DNA of 64,000 nucleotides from Linnemannia schmuckeri (GCA_029449235.1 JANATG010000008.1:1488001-1552000), one strand, 5' to 3'. Counted from the stretch's first letter, positions 10,730 through 22,485 are shown. The notes: generated by a model not told the origin, from the sequence alone. A program made the numbers and translations.

Positions 10730-12739
10730 ATGGTCTCAATCAGCGGAAGACGATTATCGGGACCCTCGTCTGGGAGTGGGAGCGCAAGTGCAACCGCAGG
10801 AGGAACCTTCAAGATGCTGGGCAGCAGACGCAAGATGAGCAAGTTTAGATTCCGGGTCATGATTCTCCTCTACTTGGCGATGGGATGTATCATTCCTTAC
10901 TATGTCATGAAGCAAGCCGAGGAGGAGGAGATATGGCAACAGGCGGCATTGCGAAAGCAGCAGCAAACGGGGCCGACGGAGGAAGAGGTGTTTTTGAGGC
11001 ATGGTGGAGGGTTTCGGGATCGGATTCGGTTCTTTGGTAGTAGTAGCGGTGGAGGTGGGACTCGGCTAGTTGAGAAGGAAGGAGATGCTGAAGTGGGTGC
11101 GGGGACTGGGGGGAACGGTGACATCAAGATGTACAAGCGTAAGGCTTTCTTTCAGGACCTGTCGGAAACGGGATCCGAGTCGTTGTCGTCCGTGGTAGGA
11201 CGGGAGAGCTTGCCAGGCTTGATACGGATACAGCCCTTTTCCGATTCATCATCTTCATCACCCAATAGCTTCTACAACAATGGATCGACAAAAGAGCTAC
11301 GACAACAACAGTTCGTCCGCCAACGCCAAATCCTCCAATCTCTCACAGAGACCTACGACAAACACAGCCAACAAGCCAAATTCCACCGGATTAAAGGCAC
11401 CAAATCCTATGAAACCCATGTTAAAAAAGCTGTCGAGGCCGCCAAAGCATGGGTTGCCAAAATGATGCCTCCTGAGATTCAGGTCTTTGAATCCAGGATT
11501 CCGGGGACGAAATTGGATAATCCGGGAAAGACGAGACGATTCCGAGAGTTGATGAGTAAAGGGTTGGATAAGGGTCGATGGGTGTATGAGCCTGAAAGGG
11601 ATTATCCGGATTTTGGAGGGGCGACAGGGTGGAATAAGAAGAAGCATGGGGAGAGGGATCGGGATGTGGCGATTGATCGGGCGCCGTTTCCGGAGGCTGG
11701 CAAGTACCACTGGCAGCCGACGCTTGCGAAAAAGGCGAAGACTGGCGAGAGGACGGGAGGATGGCATGCGACGAGGATCCAACCAGAAGAGTTCTGCAGG
11801 ATCCTGGGCCCACGCCATATTGTTCTTGTCGGCGATCTGATTCACTGGCAACTCCACGACTCGATCATGTACAACATGTTCGACAACCCACAAGCATGCT
11901 ACGGCGACCTAGCCTGTCACCTCGGAGTTGGCCATCCACTTTGCCCTCTTCCCAACGACGTCCGTCTCAAGTTTGTCCGCAACGACCTCCTCTCGGCTGT
12001 CCGCTCTCGCAAGGGCCAGCGTGTCAACGAGACCAAAACCCAGGACCCCGTCGAGATGCCCTGGTTGAAGGATATGAGGCTAAAGGATACTGTCATCCTA
12101 GGTGCAACGCATCAGACGCTGAAGGATAAAGTGTTCCAGCGACTGTTGACGGATACGATTATCAAGATCCGGAAGGCGAGACCGGAGGCGTTGATTATTT
12201 ATCGCAATAACCCTGTAGGTCATCCAGAGTGTCCGTCCAAGGCCAATGGGTTTAATGCCAACCAGGTGCTGCGGAAGCAGAAGCAGAAAGAGCGACAGAT
12301 GGAGCTGCAGCAACTTAGTTCTCCCCAGGCGAAATCCTCAGCAGTAGGAGCAGGAGCAGGACCGATTACCCCAGGACATCAACAGCAACAGCAGCAACAA
12401 AGAGTACTGGAGAGCAAGATTAAGGCACCAGTCGTCCATGCCAGTAAAACGTTCGGACCACCCGCCAAACCATTCACAAAGGACATCCCCATCAAAGAGA
12501 TGCTGCACTACCCTCTAAACTGGGCACACTACGACCGCCAGAACAAGATTGCCAAGGCAATTGTCGAGGCGAGTGGAGGGATCTACTGGAACATAGCGAC
12601 CATGACCAACATGCGGCCCGATGGCCATGTAGGCGGACAGGATTGTTTGAGTTATAAACGGCCTGGTCCGACGGACGAGTGGGCGGTTTCGTTGTTTAAT
12701 TTGTTCAAGACTATTGAGCTGGTCGAGCAGCAGCAATAG
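10730..12739 (+). CDS. Type II membrane PC-esterase/TBL-like protein, probably catalytically dead
   Basis: Single-exon 669-residue protein. A basic N-terminus precedes one transmembrane helix (about 43-60), giving a type II Golgi-like anchor, then a long stem rich in Ser/Gly and Gln. The C-terminal half resembles the GDSL/SGNH-like acyl-esterase family (PC-Esterase, plant TBL/PMR5, Cas1p). The block LVGDLIHWQLHDS near 366-378 aligns with the family FVGDSLxRNQ motif. The end DGHVGGQDCLSYKRPGPTDEW (near 632-652) aligns with the family DGHPG...DCxHWCLPGxPDTW block. Known members O-acetylate or deacetylate cell-surface glycans in the Golgi. Oddities: the nucleophile Ser is Leu (GDL, residues 368-370) and the DxxH histidine is Ser (D638-C-L-S641). 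A poly-Gln run occurs near residue 550. Family call is by motif reading and is moderate to good; substrate is unknown. Confidence 0.7.
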   Translation: MVSISGRRLSGPSSGSGSASATAGGTFKMLGSRRKMSKFRFRVMILLYLAMGCIIPYYVMKQAEEEEIWQQAALRKQQQTGPTEEEVFLRHGGGFRDRIRFFGSSSGGGGTRLVEKEGDAEVGAGTGGNGDIKMYKRKAFFQDLSETGSESLSSVVGRESLPGLIRIQPFSDSSSSSPNSFYNNGSTKELRQQQFVRQRQILQSLTETYDKHSQQAKFHRIKGTKSYETHVKKAVEAAKAWVAKMMPPEIQVFESRIPGTKLDNPGKTRRFRELMSKGLDKGRWVYEPERDYPDFGGATGWNKKKHGERDRDVAIDRAPFPEAGKYHWQPTLAKKAKTGERTGGWHATRIQPEEFCRILGPRHIVLVGDLIHWQLHDSIMYNMFDNPQACYGDLACHLGVGHPLCPLPNDVRLKFVRNDLLSAVRSRKGQRVNETKTQDPVEMPWLKDMRLKDTVILGATHQTLKDKVFQRLLTDTIIKIRKARPEALIIYRNNPVGHPECPSKANGFNANQVLRKQKQKERQMELQQLSSPQAKSSAVGAGAGPITPGHQQQQQQQRVLESKIKAPVVHASKTFGPPAKPFTKDIPIKEMLHYPLNWAHYDRQNKIAKAIVEASGGIYWNIATMTNMRPDGHVGGQDCLSYKRPGPTDEWAVSLFNLFKTIELVEQQQ

Positions 12740-12989
12740 CAGTAGTTGTTCCTTGCAAAAGGGTCTTGGTTTTTATTGTTTTTTTAGAGTAAATGTAATT
12801 CTGAACGCTTCAGCTTATGACAGGAAGTATGAGGCAAAGAGCACAGTATGACCGCTTGTATTCCTCATGTTGAAAATATTCCTTTTGTTGATGAACACTC
12901 CTTAGTGTTGTTAGGTTTGCTATTGTTGTTGTTCCAGTGATTTCGTTGTTGGAGTTTCTTGGTACCATTTTGGCTGCTTGCTTACTTGT

Positions 12990-13791
12990 TTAGTGGTAGT
13001 TGGGGATATGGGCGAGCTCCAGCTTGATGTTGTCGGGATCAGTGAAGAAGACACTATTTTAACGTAGAAGGCCGGCGTATTTAATTTTGTTAGTTTTGTA
13101 AATTGTCGACTCTCTTTTCCCACACTTTTTTATTTGTTTTGTTCCCTTCTCAGCAAGGAGGGAGGCTAGTGCTGGGTCTCCCTTCCTTTATGCATAAAAT
13201 ATCAACAAAGTGATGGACTCAGAGTGATGAGAAAGCAATCGAAAAACAAACAAGAAAAGACAGAGAAGATGAGTAAGAACACTTACGCATAGTAGCCCTC
13301 GCCGTACTGGGGGTAGAGAGCAGGGGCATCGAGAATGGTGCAGCCGGTGAGGGACTTGTTGTCCTCATGGAACTTGAGGATTTTTTGATAGGCGGCGTCA
13401 ATCTCCTCCTTCTTCTCGACATTGAAGGCTAAGTGGTGCAGACCTGGGTTCTGCTTCTGGTGGGGAGTCTTGTTTCCGGGGGAAATGCAAATGCCTGCCA
13501 GTACCATCCAAAATGAGCAATGAAGTGAGCTGGCGTGAGTAAAGAAGAAAAACCACGAATAACGAATGATAAACAATGGAAGAATAACAAAACAAAGAAC
13601 AATGACAGAATTCTCATTTGTGGACATGACTTACATTCGCCGGAGGAGAGGGCCCACATGGTATAGTAGGGGTGTTCGGCAACCTGCTTGTAGCCGAGGA
13701 TGTCGACGAGCAAGTGGCTGTAGTACTTCTTGCCAGCTTCGTAGTCCGAGACAGAGAGGGAGACGTGGCTGATGGTTCCGGTCTTGGGCAT
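12990..13791 (-). CDS. VOC (glyoxalase/bleomycin-resistance fold) protein
   Basis: Exons 13791-13635, 13494-13287 and 13053-12990 give 142 residues. The sequence opens with a beta-alpha-beta VOC module (HVSLSVSDYEAGKKYY), has the central LHHLAFNV strand with the metal-ligand-type histidine, and ends FFTDPDNIKLELAH. That ending is the characteristic (D)PDGxxxEL motif with the last Glu ligand. This pattern is common to small cytosolic glyoxalase/dioxygenase-like fungal proteins. The specific reaction cannot be read from sequence; alternatives include a glyoxalase I-like lyase, an epimerase or a binding protein. The gene lies tail to tail with the PC-esterase-like gene (250 bp apart). The split codon between exons 1 and 2 (GAA T^GC) preserves the fold. 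Confidence 0.85.
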
Positions 13792-15219
13792 GTTGGCGGT
13801 GGGTTTCTTGGGAGCTTGTAGAGAGGAGGTCTGTGAAAAAAGGAGGAGGAGGAGTTGGTGAGGAAAGAAGTGAAATGAAGGGGATGAGGAACAAATATTG
13901 GTGCGCGAAGGAAGGCTTTAAATACGCGTTTTTTTTGGTACAGACGATTTATTAACAAGAAATGTTGACCAGAATCGCCACCAAATTGTCGTCCATTGAT
14001 CGATTGCTCTCGTTTTTGTTGTTTTTTCGCGTTTTAGACTGAGGGACTTGATTGGTCGAATGGCTGCTTCGCTTATTCACGTAACGAAGGTTCTTGACAA
14101 GAATAAAGGGGACAGGTCTTGGTACAATGGAAACTGAATTGATATCAGATAGGAGAAAGAGAGCAGTGCACAGTTCTGGCCAATTGGGCGTCAATCGAAG
14201 AGGAGGTTTATGCTCAATTGAAAGACAGATGAGTGTGGACGTTTTATTTCTCTACCAATGTTGACATTAGTGGGTCAAATGTCAGCCCAATACTCTGCGT
14301 CATGCTGTAATTACTTTCTGCTCTCTCGTTCTTTTCTTTCATGTAAGACAATACGAAGACATAAATCTGTCTACTCTGACGACTGCTTCCGTCAAAAGAG
14401 GCTAAAACGAGGAGTCTAGGTCGCAGTTCGAAGGTCAGAGGTGTATCTTAATCCCTGCTCATAGCCACTAATTGCGTTTTATCCCGTTGTGTCCTGTCTT
14501 CGGCAACAACGACAGACGTGGAGATGTTTGTTTGGTTCTCGTCTTGTGGCATTTGTGAGCTGCGCAGAAGGCCTCTAGGTACTTAACGGTACTCATTTTC
14601 GTTCTTGTAGTCATTGCCGAGGAATGGCTGCGGAAGGGTGAGTGAACGACCGTCGTCTGGCTACAGTTGGAAGAAACTACGAGATCCTAGGATCTATTGT
14701 ATAGGCAGTCGTGTTGTGGGTGAGTGGATGTAGATCTGATTCGATTCGATTACGTACGCCATTAGCGGTGGCCTGTTTGTTGATGGCGAGGGTGTTATGT
14801 GCGTATCCTATTGTAAGATCGTTTGCAGGCAAGCTGTCCAAAGTGTCAATCGCCGTATGTTTTTCACTCGTTTGATACTAACCACGTTCATTTGCTCCTC
14901 GAGGTTGTGCCTGTGTGTGGCTTGACAGACCTGAATGAATTTCTTCTGTTCACTGCTCTGTTTCTGCTCACTCCAACCACCCTCAACTGAGCCCACAACC
15001 AACCAACCAACACCAACTTTCTTTCGTTGCCTTTGTGTGGCGTTGCTTCTCTCTGTCTTCTACTCTCATCATCATCCCTTCTTCGCCACATTCGCCTGTC
15101 CATTCCTGCCCCACCAACAACATCAATAACAAACACTCTCACCCACCCGAACAAAGAGGCGTTCTTCTCCCGGTTCACTCTCCCTCTAACAACATCAGCC
15201 TTTTAAATCAGCAATCGAG
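13792..15219. other. Divergent intergenic region between VOC and SCYL genes
   Basis: No ORF or RNA gene that I can support in 1.4 kb. The segment from about 14220 to 14800 is of normal complexity, while 15010-15215 is pyrimidine-rich leader. It should contain both promoters. Confidence 0.35.
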
Positions 15220-18200
15220 ATGGGAGCAGCAGAGAGCAAGCAAGGGATCCCAGGCACTGCCGCCTCCGAGGGATCCTCAAAGGCTAAACTCACCTTCCCC
15301 CAAAACACTCAGCCACTCCAAGTAACGACCATCTACACCCTCCGGGACGCCTATTTCGGGAAACGACTCGTCTCTGCCTTTACATACGATCCATCGCAAT
15401 TGGAGCTCGATAACAAGCAAGAATTCTTGCCCAAAGCTATCAAAGTAAAGTTCCTTATGCCATTTGGGAGAGATGACATGCTTCGGTACGATGCTCGCTC
15501 GGGGTATCAAATCTATCAGCCTTCTTTTTGCTGACTATCTATTGTTTTCGGTATTGAATAGAAACTCAAGACGATCCGACATCCGTCAGTACTCAGGTTT
15601 ATCGACTGCAAGGCGAGCCCAGCTGGATTCCATCTTATCACGGAGCGAGTTGTCCCCCTGACGGTCGAGTATCTGGAGGAGATTACTGAGGATGAAATCC
15701 TTGTGGGCCTTTACGACATCATGGTATGAACCATCTGTGGTTTGTGTTTTGAATGATCGTGACACGTTGCACATTTGGCAGACAGAATTTTTTTTTTACT
15801 ACACCGCGTGCCTACCCTTTCTAGTCGATCCGGCATAACCCTTTTTCTCACACATACAACACACCCCTATTCATTACAATAGGTTGCGCTGCACTTTTTG
15901 CACTCCCAATGCCACATTTCGCATAACAACGTTAAAATTGGCTCCATTTTTGTCTCGAACGGCCGATGGGTACTCGGTGGCATGGAATTTACAGGAACTG
16001 TTGCAGAGTCCAGGGAGACTGGGCTGACATCTCTCTTGTCACAGGAACTCGTGCCTCCAGAGCACCAGGGCAAACCTGCCAAGACTGCACAGTATATAGA
16101 GCTCCTGCACGCAGTGGATGTTTGGCAATACGGCAAGCTGGTCGAGAAATTGGTTCAGGATGGATTGTTGCACTTCGGACCTACCGCTCTTCCTCTGGAC
16201 GCCATGTTACAGGCTGACCCCAAGAGACGGCCCACAGGAGATGCGATCTTAGAGGCTGACCTTTTCCTCCGCAACAATTCCGTATCTGTCGTTCGCTACT
16301 GTCGACTCAAGGGCCTGGATAAGTTGCAAAACGCAGAGTGGAGCCAGTATGTTTCCATGCAGTGTACGGAGCCAGAGTCGCTTTAGCGTCGGATCGTTGA
16401 ACACAGTATTAACATCTTTCAAATTCATTTTAGATCTATTATGCCAAAGCTCCAGATGCTCTCACCCTCAATCATGGAAAAGTTTGTGCTGCCTCAGCTC
16501 TTGACACAGGAGTTCTTTGCAGCTGAAGGATTTGACATAGTTTACAGGACACTCTTCACCCCTCAACCACCACGACCACTTATTTCGGAGGAGACCTATC
16601 GAGCGCAAGTCATGCCTTTCATGATCAAGCTCTGGACTTATCGACAGGCAGATATCCGTATGACAGTGTTCCGTCTTTTTGAAGTGTATCTTAAAGCTGT
16701 TGTTCTCGGCGAAGGAGGATCGGAAGTCCTTGGACAAATCATCCTACCTGAGGTAAGAGCACAGTGCCCAACATGTGTTTTGACGGTCAATGAAAATTTT
16801 GGCACAGAGGGATAGTAACAGCACATTCTACTTACTACAATATGACTAGATTTTAGCAGGACTTCAGGATGCAGATCCAAAAGTGTATCTGGCTTCACTC
16901 TCTGGACTAGCGACTGCTATTCCATACGCCCTTCTTGTCACAACTCTCTCTGATGCTGACTTGACCAAGCAAAAGTTTTCAGTGAAGACTCTGTACGAGC
17001 AGACTCTCATCCCTCAAATCATGGCGTTCTGGATCGCAGAAGACAGCACTCAGGAGGCCAGAATGCAGTTGGTGGAGGTTGTTATGGGTATGTGGTGCTC
17101 GATCTATACCCTTGGATTGCACAACCATGCCGCTGTCAAGGACATGAGCTCGACTCTTACTCTGACATTGGTTTCTGTACTCAAATTGTCGCCCGTTCCT
17201 GAGCGTCTGGAGCTCATTTCCAAATCCTTCACCAAACATTGCACCAACGGAGCTTTCTGCATCAGCGGACTGCTCAAATTTTTACCCCAGTTCTTGTTGG
17301 ATGAGGATATCCAGGTTCGGGAGGCAGCTGCCAGAGCCATTTCGACAGTCGCCCATCAGACCACGACGCTGGTGCAGCCAACAGATACCGCAGGAGAGCA
17401 GCAACAGGCATCAGCAGGTGCCGAGGCAAACGGTGCCAACCAGGACTCGGATGCCAGTTCAACTATCTCCACTCCATCCGCATCACCATCGGCCATCCAT
17501 ATCTCGCGTATTCGTCAGTACTGTGAGAAGCAGCAAATGCTCTTGCCAGCCAGGAGACCGATCTTTTCTAGGTCTGCGTTTGGAAGCGACAAAAGCATTT
17601 CTGCAAGCAGCTCAGTGCGTGGATTGAACGGACTTGACATGAGAGGAAGCGCATCAAATGCTGACTTGCTGTCGAGCAGACGTTCATCTATTGTGTCTCA
17701 GGACTCATTCATGTTTTCTGAGCAGAGCTCTCTCAAGACGCCTTCTTTGACACGGACAGGATCGTTCTCGGTCGAGCAGCCCATTAGCAGAGATCCTTCT
17801 GTCGGATTCCCATTGTCAGACTCGACCGCTAGGCTCGCAGTAGCTCAATCGGCAGCACTCTCACCTGTGGAACCTGCATATGTTGAGCGTACTCCTTCGC
17901 TTAACAACACTCAGCTTGATGTCGATACTCAGGACGCTCAGGAGAAAGTCGAAGAGGAGGACATTCAAGCATCTGATGAGCTGGAGTTGATGAAAGCACT
18001 TGAGGCAGCTAAGGAGGAGATGAGGCTGCGTCAGCTCCCTATTGAAACTCCTGCGTTCAGGATGCCCAGCAACTCTTTTCGTAGCTCAGAATCGAAGCCA
18101 AGCAGCATCAAGGCTACAGTGGCGTTTGATTGGGACAATGCTGGTGACGATGAAGGCGATGACTGGGAGGCAGATGATCTCACCACCTTGAACAGTAAGT

Positions 18201-19357
18201 TCTCCTGCAAGATTACATGATCCTTGGCAAATGGTTTTATGTAAGAAAGGATGCTGATAACCCCTTTATTTTTGTGTGCTTGAAAAAAAAATTCAGACAC
18301 ATCGAATCACCCTCCTTCATCGGCCTTGGAGCAGCCAGTTGAGGATGAAGCGACCCGTTTGAAGCGTGAGCAGGCTCAAGCAGAAAAGCAGGAGCAGCTC
18401 CGCCTGAAGCGTGATCAGAAGCAACAAGAGATGCAGGCCAAGCGGGATGCTCGCCGTCAGCAGATGGCTGAGAAGCAGAAGGAGAGAAAGGTGTCGTCGT
18501 CCAATGGACTCAAACTGGCTGCTGTCAAGGCGGCGGTTGTAACAACACCTGTTGCAGGAAGGCCTTTGCCTTCAGCATCTGTGTCAGCACCCTCAGCGTC
18601 TGTCGTCACACCTATAGCGAGCGCACCATCTTCGTCTGCCTCGACTACAAAACCGACGTCGAGCAGGAGTATCAGCCAGTTGCCTAGGGAGTCGATTGAC
18701 GAAAATGACGGGTGGGGTGATGATGTTAATTTGGATTTGGGTGATCTCCAAGAACAGGCTGGCACTGTCGTGGAGGATAATGAGCTCTTCAAGGATCTGG
18801 AGGTCACGTACAGGAAGCCTGCCTATGTTGGCGCCACTGCTCCACTTCAGGGACCGGGATCAAATGGCATTTCTGGGTCGACTGTCTCGATCTCGTCTTC
18901 AAATTCTTCGTCCATCACGCTCGCCAATCCTGTCGGCACTGTCTCGACCATAAAGACAGTTCATAGTCCTACTTCGACCTTTCACAGCAAGACGACTACC
19001 ACTACCATGAGCTCAAAAACGACGACAACCATGACTACGCCGTTCTCGTTGAAGCCGTCATCCTCACCAAGTCCTCCCAGTCGCGAATCTAGCCCGGCAT
19101 CGACGCCCAAACGTGTCGCGTCTCCTCTTTTGAGCGCTGCCAGCCCTAGTGGCGTGAACGGCCACAGGAATGGGAACGGGAACGGTGTTGCAGCAGGATA
19201 TACCACCAAGTCGTTGGACAACATCATCTCTCCCACCTCTGCCTCTGCTGCTACTGTTGCTCCCGAGCCTTTAAAGCCTGTTTCGTCGTCTTCATTGGCA
19301 TTGCAGGTTGATGAGAGTGCGTTAGAGGAGGATGGATGGGGCGATGATTGGGACTAG
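15220..19357 (+). CDS. SCY1-like (SCYL1/SCYL3/Cex1 family) pseudokinase with HEAT repeats
   Basis: Exons 15220-15444, 15562-15723, 15883-16346, 16434-16752, 16850-18194 and 18297-19357 give 1191 residues. Domain order is that of SCYL proteins: a degenerate kinase fold (about 30-280), HEAT repeats (about 285-590), a long Ser-rich linker, a Lys/Glu/Gln coiled coil (about 845-890) and an acidic C-terminus. The kinase core lacks catalytic residues: the VAIK lysine is absent, HRD is HISHNN (from H140), and DFG is GME. The HNNV...GGME pattern closely follows SCYL1. Acidic tryptophan motifs DGWGDD recur, and the protein ends DGWGDDWD, as in SCYL1. Family members work in COPI traffic and tRNA export. 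The N-terminus MGAAESK fits an N-myristoylation signal, as in animal SCYL3. The protein is longer than SCYL1/3 or yeast Cex1 because of the disordered linker. Confidence 0.88.
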
Positions 19358-19449
19358 ATAACGTAGACAGCGTAGACATACTCAAATTCATACATCGACC
19401 AAATACCGAATTAACTAATTGAAAAATGAAAAGAAATATGTGTGTGTTT

Positions 19450-21233
19450 TTATGCAAGGGTGGATGTAGATTCTGCATCGTCGTTGATCCGTTCGGTAAG
19501 ACGGGCAATGTTCCTGTTATAGTCGTCGATACCGACATAGTCTTTGGCCATGGTCGCGTGGAGAACTGCCTCCCTAAACTGCGCCAATGCCACCTCACTC
19601 TTTCCCTCCATCTATTATCATATCAAAGAAGCACGTATACAAGTGTTAGTGGGCGTAGGGATCTCTCAAAAAGTAGCAGAAAGTAGCTAATGGTGGACAA
19701 AAAAACCAAGTCGTTTCGTATTCCATGTTGTGATAAACGCACCTCGTTAATGAGACCAAGGTTGTTGAGGCCAAGGGCAGCACATTCATCACAATCGCGG
19801 TGCTGGCCACTCTTGACCTTGGCCATAGCTAATGCCTTCTGCATCCATCCCAGAGCTTCCTCTTCCTTCTTGATCTGTTCTGGCGACTTTTGGTATGGCA
19901 CGGTCATCTTGGAGTTTGTTGAAGGTGATGATGATGAGGAGGAGGAGGAGCTCCAGATTTTCCATGACGACGACTTTTTCGTTTCTGGCGTTTCAGGAGT
20001 GGCGGGTGCAGTAGTGGCGGCGGTAGAGGATGAAGCTGCGAGTAACCGAGTTGCGGCACCGTAGAGGGTCTCGCCAATGCTCTGGGTCAGAATCGCCTCT
20101 CGACAATACCACATGTCCTTGTCTTCCTTCAAAGCAGCCTTCTTCTTCTCATCAGTCGTGGTTTCGACAGAGTCAGTCTCAGAAGCGCGGTGGTCCTGGA
20201 CAGCCTGCAGGGCCTTGACGAACAATGACAGAGCGTACTCGAATTTCGCCTGGCGGACGTACAACGCTCCAAGACTCGAGAGAAGCCCGATTTCCTCGAT
20301 CCGTGATGGTGTTGTTGATGTTGATGATGGTGCGGTAGTCGAAGCAAGGGTGCTCAATGTCCAGGCGAGGGCCTCCTCGGCCATCTCGTATTCTCCCATG
20401 CGCATCCAGCAATCGGCTGCAGACTTTGCATAGGGGATACCGTCCTTTTGAGAAATCAATGGACGGTTTGCTGAGGCGCCGCCTTTGAACAAGGATCCCA
20501 ATCCCGAAGACGGCGAATCAGAAGATGTGGAAGGGCGAGGGTTTTCCTTCTCTGAGAGTTTCCAAAGTCGAGTCCAGACTGTAGCGGCCTGCTCATCCCG
20601 TCCAATCCGTCCATAGAACCGCGCCAACCGGTTCTGAATCTCGACCAAAGCCTGATCTTTCTCAATCTCCAAAAACGAAAACCTCTCATCCTTTCCGTCA
20701 CCCTCCTTGCCCTTGTTCTTGTTAGCGTAATGGGTCTCCAGATCCTTCCGTGCCAACTCGACCGCCTTCTGGAGGTACAACTCTGCTACATCCGGATCCG
20801 GCGAGAACTCCTCCCTGACCCAAGCACCATGCAAACAACGCTGGACTTCTGTCGATACCCCGGCGGGGGAGGGGCATTTGTACTGTTCGAGGTAGGCGTG
20901 TGTACCCGTGAATGCGAAGAGGACAAGACCGAGGGTGGAGGTTGCGAAAATGAGAACGTTGCGGACTCCGCGGGTGGTGGCGATGATGACGCGTGCTCCG
21001 GGAGTAAGCCCTGCTGTCGAGTCGAAGTTTGTGGGGGGAGGGGTGGTGTTGGTTGAAATGCTTGCATAGCCACGAGTAGAAGTGGCGGTGGTGGCGCGTT
21101 GGTGGAGGGATGTTCGGACATTGCGGAAGGGTGTTGATGGTCGAAGTGTGGGGGTGATGCGGATCCGGGAGAATGTGGATCCTCCAGCCAGTAGAGTGGC
21201 GGCTGCGTCCTTGAATGCGCGACTCGAAGACAT
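19450..21233 (-). CDS. Mitochondrial inner-membrane TPR protein, Mgr3-like
   Basis: Two exons, 21233-19743 and 19611-19450, give 550 residues. The first about 60 residues are Arg/Ser/Thr rich with almost no acids, a probable mitochondrial targeting sequence. A single membrane helix (about 95-117, VLIFATSTLGLVLFAF) follows. The remainder forms tetratricopeptide-type helices: AELYLQKAVELARKDLE, SAADCWMRMGEYEMAEEALAW, ALYVRQAKFEYALSLFVKAL and ALGLNNLGLINE/MEGKSEVALAQFREAV. This layout resembles Mgr3, an adaptor of the yeast i-AAA protease, but it could be another TPR adaptor; the orthology is inference. A poly-Ser run sits near residue 430. The gene converges on the SCYL gene with only 92 bp between stop codons. 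Confidence 0.72.
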
Positions 21234-21665
21234 TGTGTTCCTATTCCTGATGGTAGAGGTTCTGAGGTGCCGAAAGAGTGGTTTAAAAAGGTGATCTCGG
21301 GATCAGTCGAAGAAGCAGCTGTGGGAAGAAGAGAACGAAGAGTCAAAGCCACATTCCGAATTTGGTTAAAATGCATTGCATTCAGCCCAACAGGAAAAGA
21401 AAGAGAGAACGAAGACAATGTACTCTTGCACAGACAACACACTGGCAAAAACCCCTTGCCTACTTTTTCTGTCTTGTAATTGATCCCCTTACTTTCTGTT
21501 TTTGCTTTGCTTTTATTGTTCTGGAGGCAGTGAGAGATGAGGCATAGATAGAAGGAAAAAAAGGGCTGGTTGATTGAAAGGTTGGCTGTGAGGGCGGAAG
21601 GGAGGATTGAAAAGCAAAACAGACAAGGTTCTAGAATGAAAAAAAGTTCTTTCCTTCCTGCGAAA

Positions 21666-21666
<1 letters not shown>

Positions 21667-21698
<32 letters not shown>

Positions 21699-21740
21699 CG
21701 ATCCTGCTTCTCGTTGTTGTTGTTGTTGTTGTTGTTGTTG
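21667..21740. repeat. (CAA)n / (TTG)n inverted repeat able to form a long hairpin
   Basis: About 31 bases of CAA triplets (21669-21699) are followed by a 13-base loop and about 28 bases of GTT/TTG triplets (21713-21740), the exact complement. It lies between the TPR gene start and the 3' end of the small acylated protein gene. Confidence 0.85.
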
Positions 21741-21836
21741 AAGCGGGATGTTGTTCCTATGGTTAGCGTGCCATTTTTCTCATCCTGTCTGTGTCCAGAT
21801 ACTTTTGTACGAAGCAAATTGAGAGAAATTCCAGAA

Positions 21837-22485
21837 CTAATTCCATTGAGACTAACAACAATTGAAAACAATGAGATAACGACATGAGTTTTTCTTTAAG
21901 CAAAGTGTATCGAGCTAGCAGTCGAGCATGACAAAGAAATGTGAAGACGCCTAGGCTTACGTTGGTAGGCTCTGGAAGGGATTCCTCGACGACGTAAGGA
22001 GACTGCTTCTTCTTGTCTGCCAACTTCTTGGCCAACTGTCCGCCTCCCTTTTGGACGCCTCTATTCTCAGCCTAGCATGCATAGTATGAAAGAAAACACA
22101 ATTATAAGAGGGTGACCATGCGAGCTAGCTTCCTTTTTAGCCTGTAGGACTTTAGACTCCTCACACACGGCAATATGTGTTCGTCGGCGTGGTCGTCAAA
22201 TGAAACAACAAAACAAAAGGATAATGCGTTCACTCTTACAGCTTCGGCACGCTTTTGAGCAGCCAGGGCGGACTGTGAGAGTTCACCCTGTACCCGTGGT
22301 GAGTTAGTGGGTCCGCCGCCTAGTGTCTGACCAGCAGACTGCTGTTGTTGTTGTGTTGCTGCCTTCGCCTTGCCGGCTGCTGTTCCAAGTCGTTGCTCTG
22401 GCGCAGAGGCGTTTGAGGAGGTATTTGATGCGCCGAGAACATAGCCTTGTCCCTTGCGATCTGGTTTTCCACAGCATGCTCCCAT
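21837..22485 (-). CDS. Small acylated protein, SVIP-like (MGACCGK N-terminus)
   Basis: Proposed exons 22485-22240, 22071-21961 and a tiny last exon 21851-21837 give about 123 residues. MGACCGK is a canonical dual acylation motif: Gly2 for myristoylation, Cys4/5 for palmitoylation. A Ser/Ala/Gln-rich linker follows, then a basic helix QKRAEAAENRG...QLAKKLADKKK. The order (acylated N-terminus, RAEAAExR-type helix, Lys-rich helix, short Trp-containing tail) resembles animal SVIP. In SVIP such a helix (VIM) binds p97/VCP and membrane anchoring places it at ER/lysosome. The helix straddles the exon 1/2 junction. Exons 1 and 2 are well supported; the last exon (SQWN then stop) rests on a good acceptor only. 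Function by analogy is inference. Confidence 0.65.
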
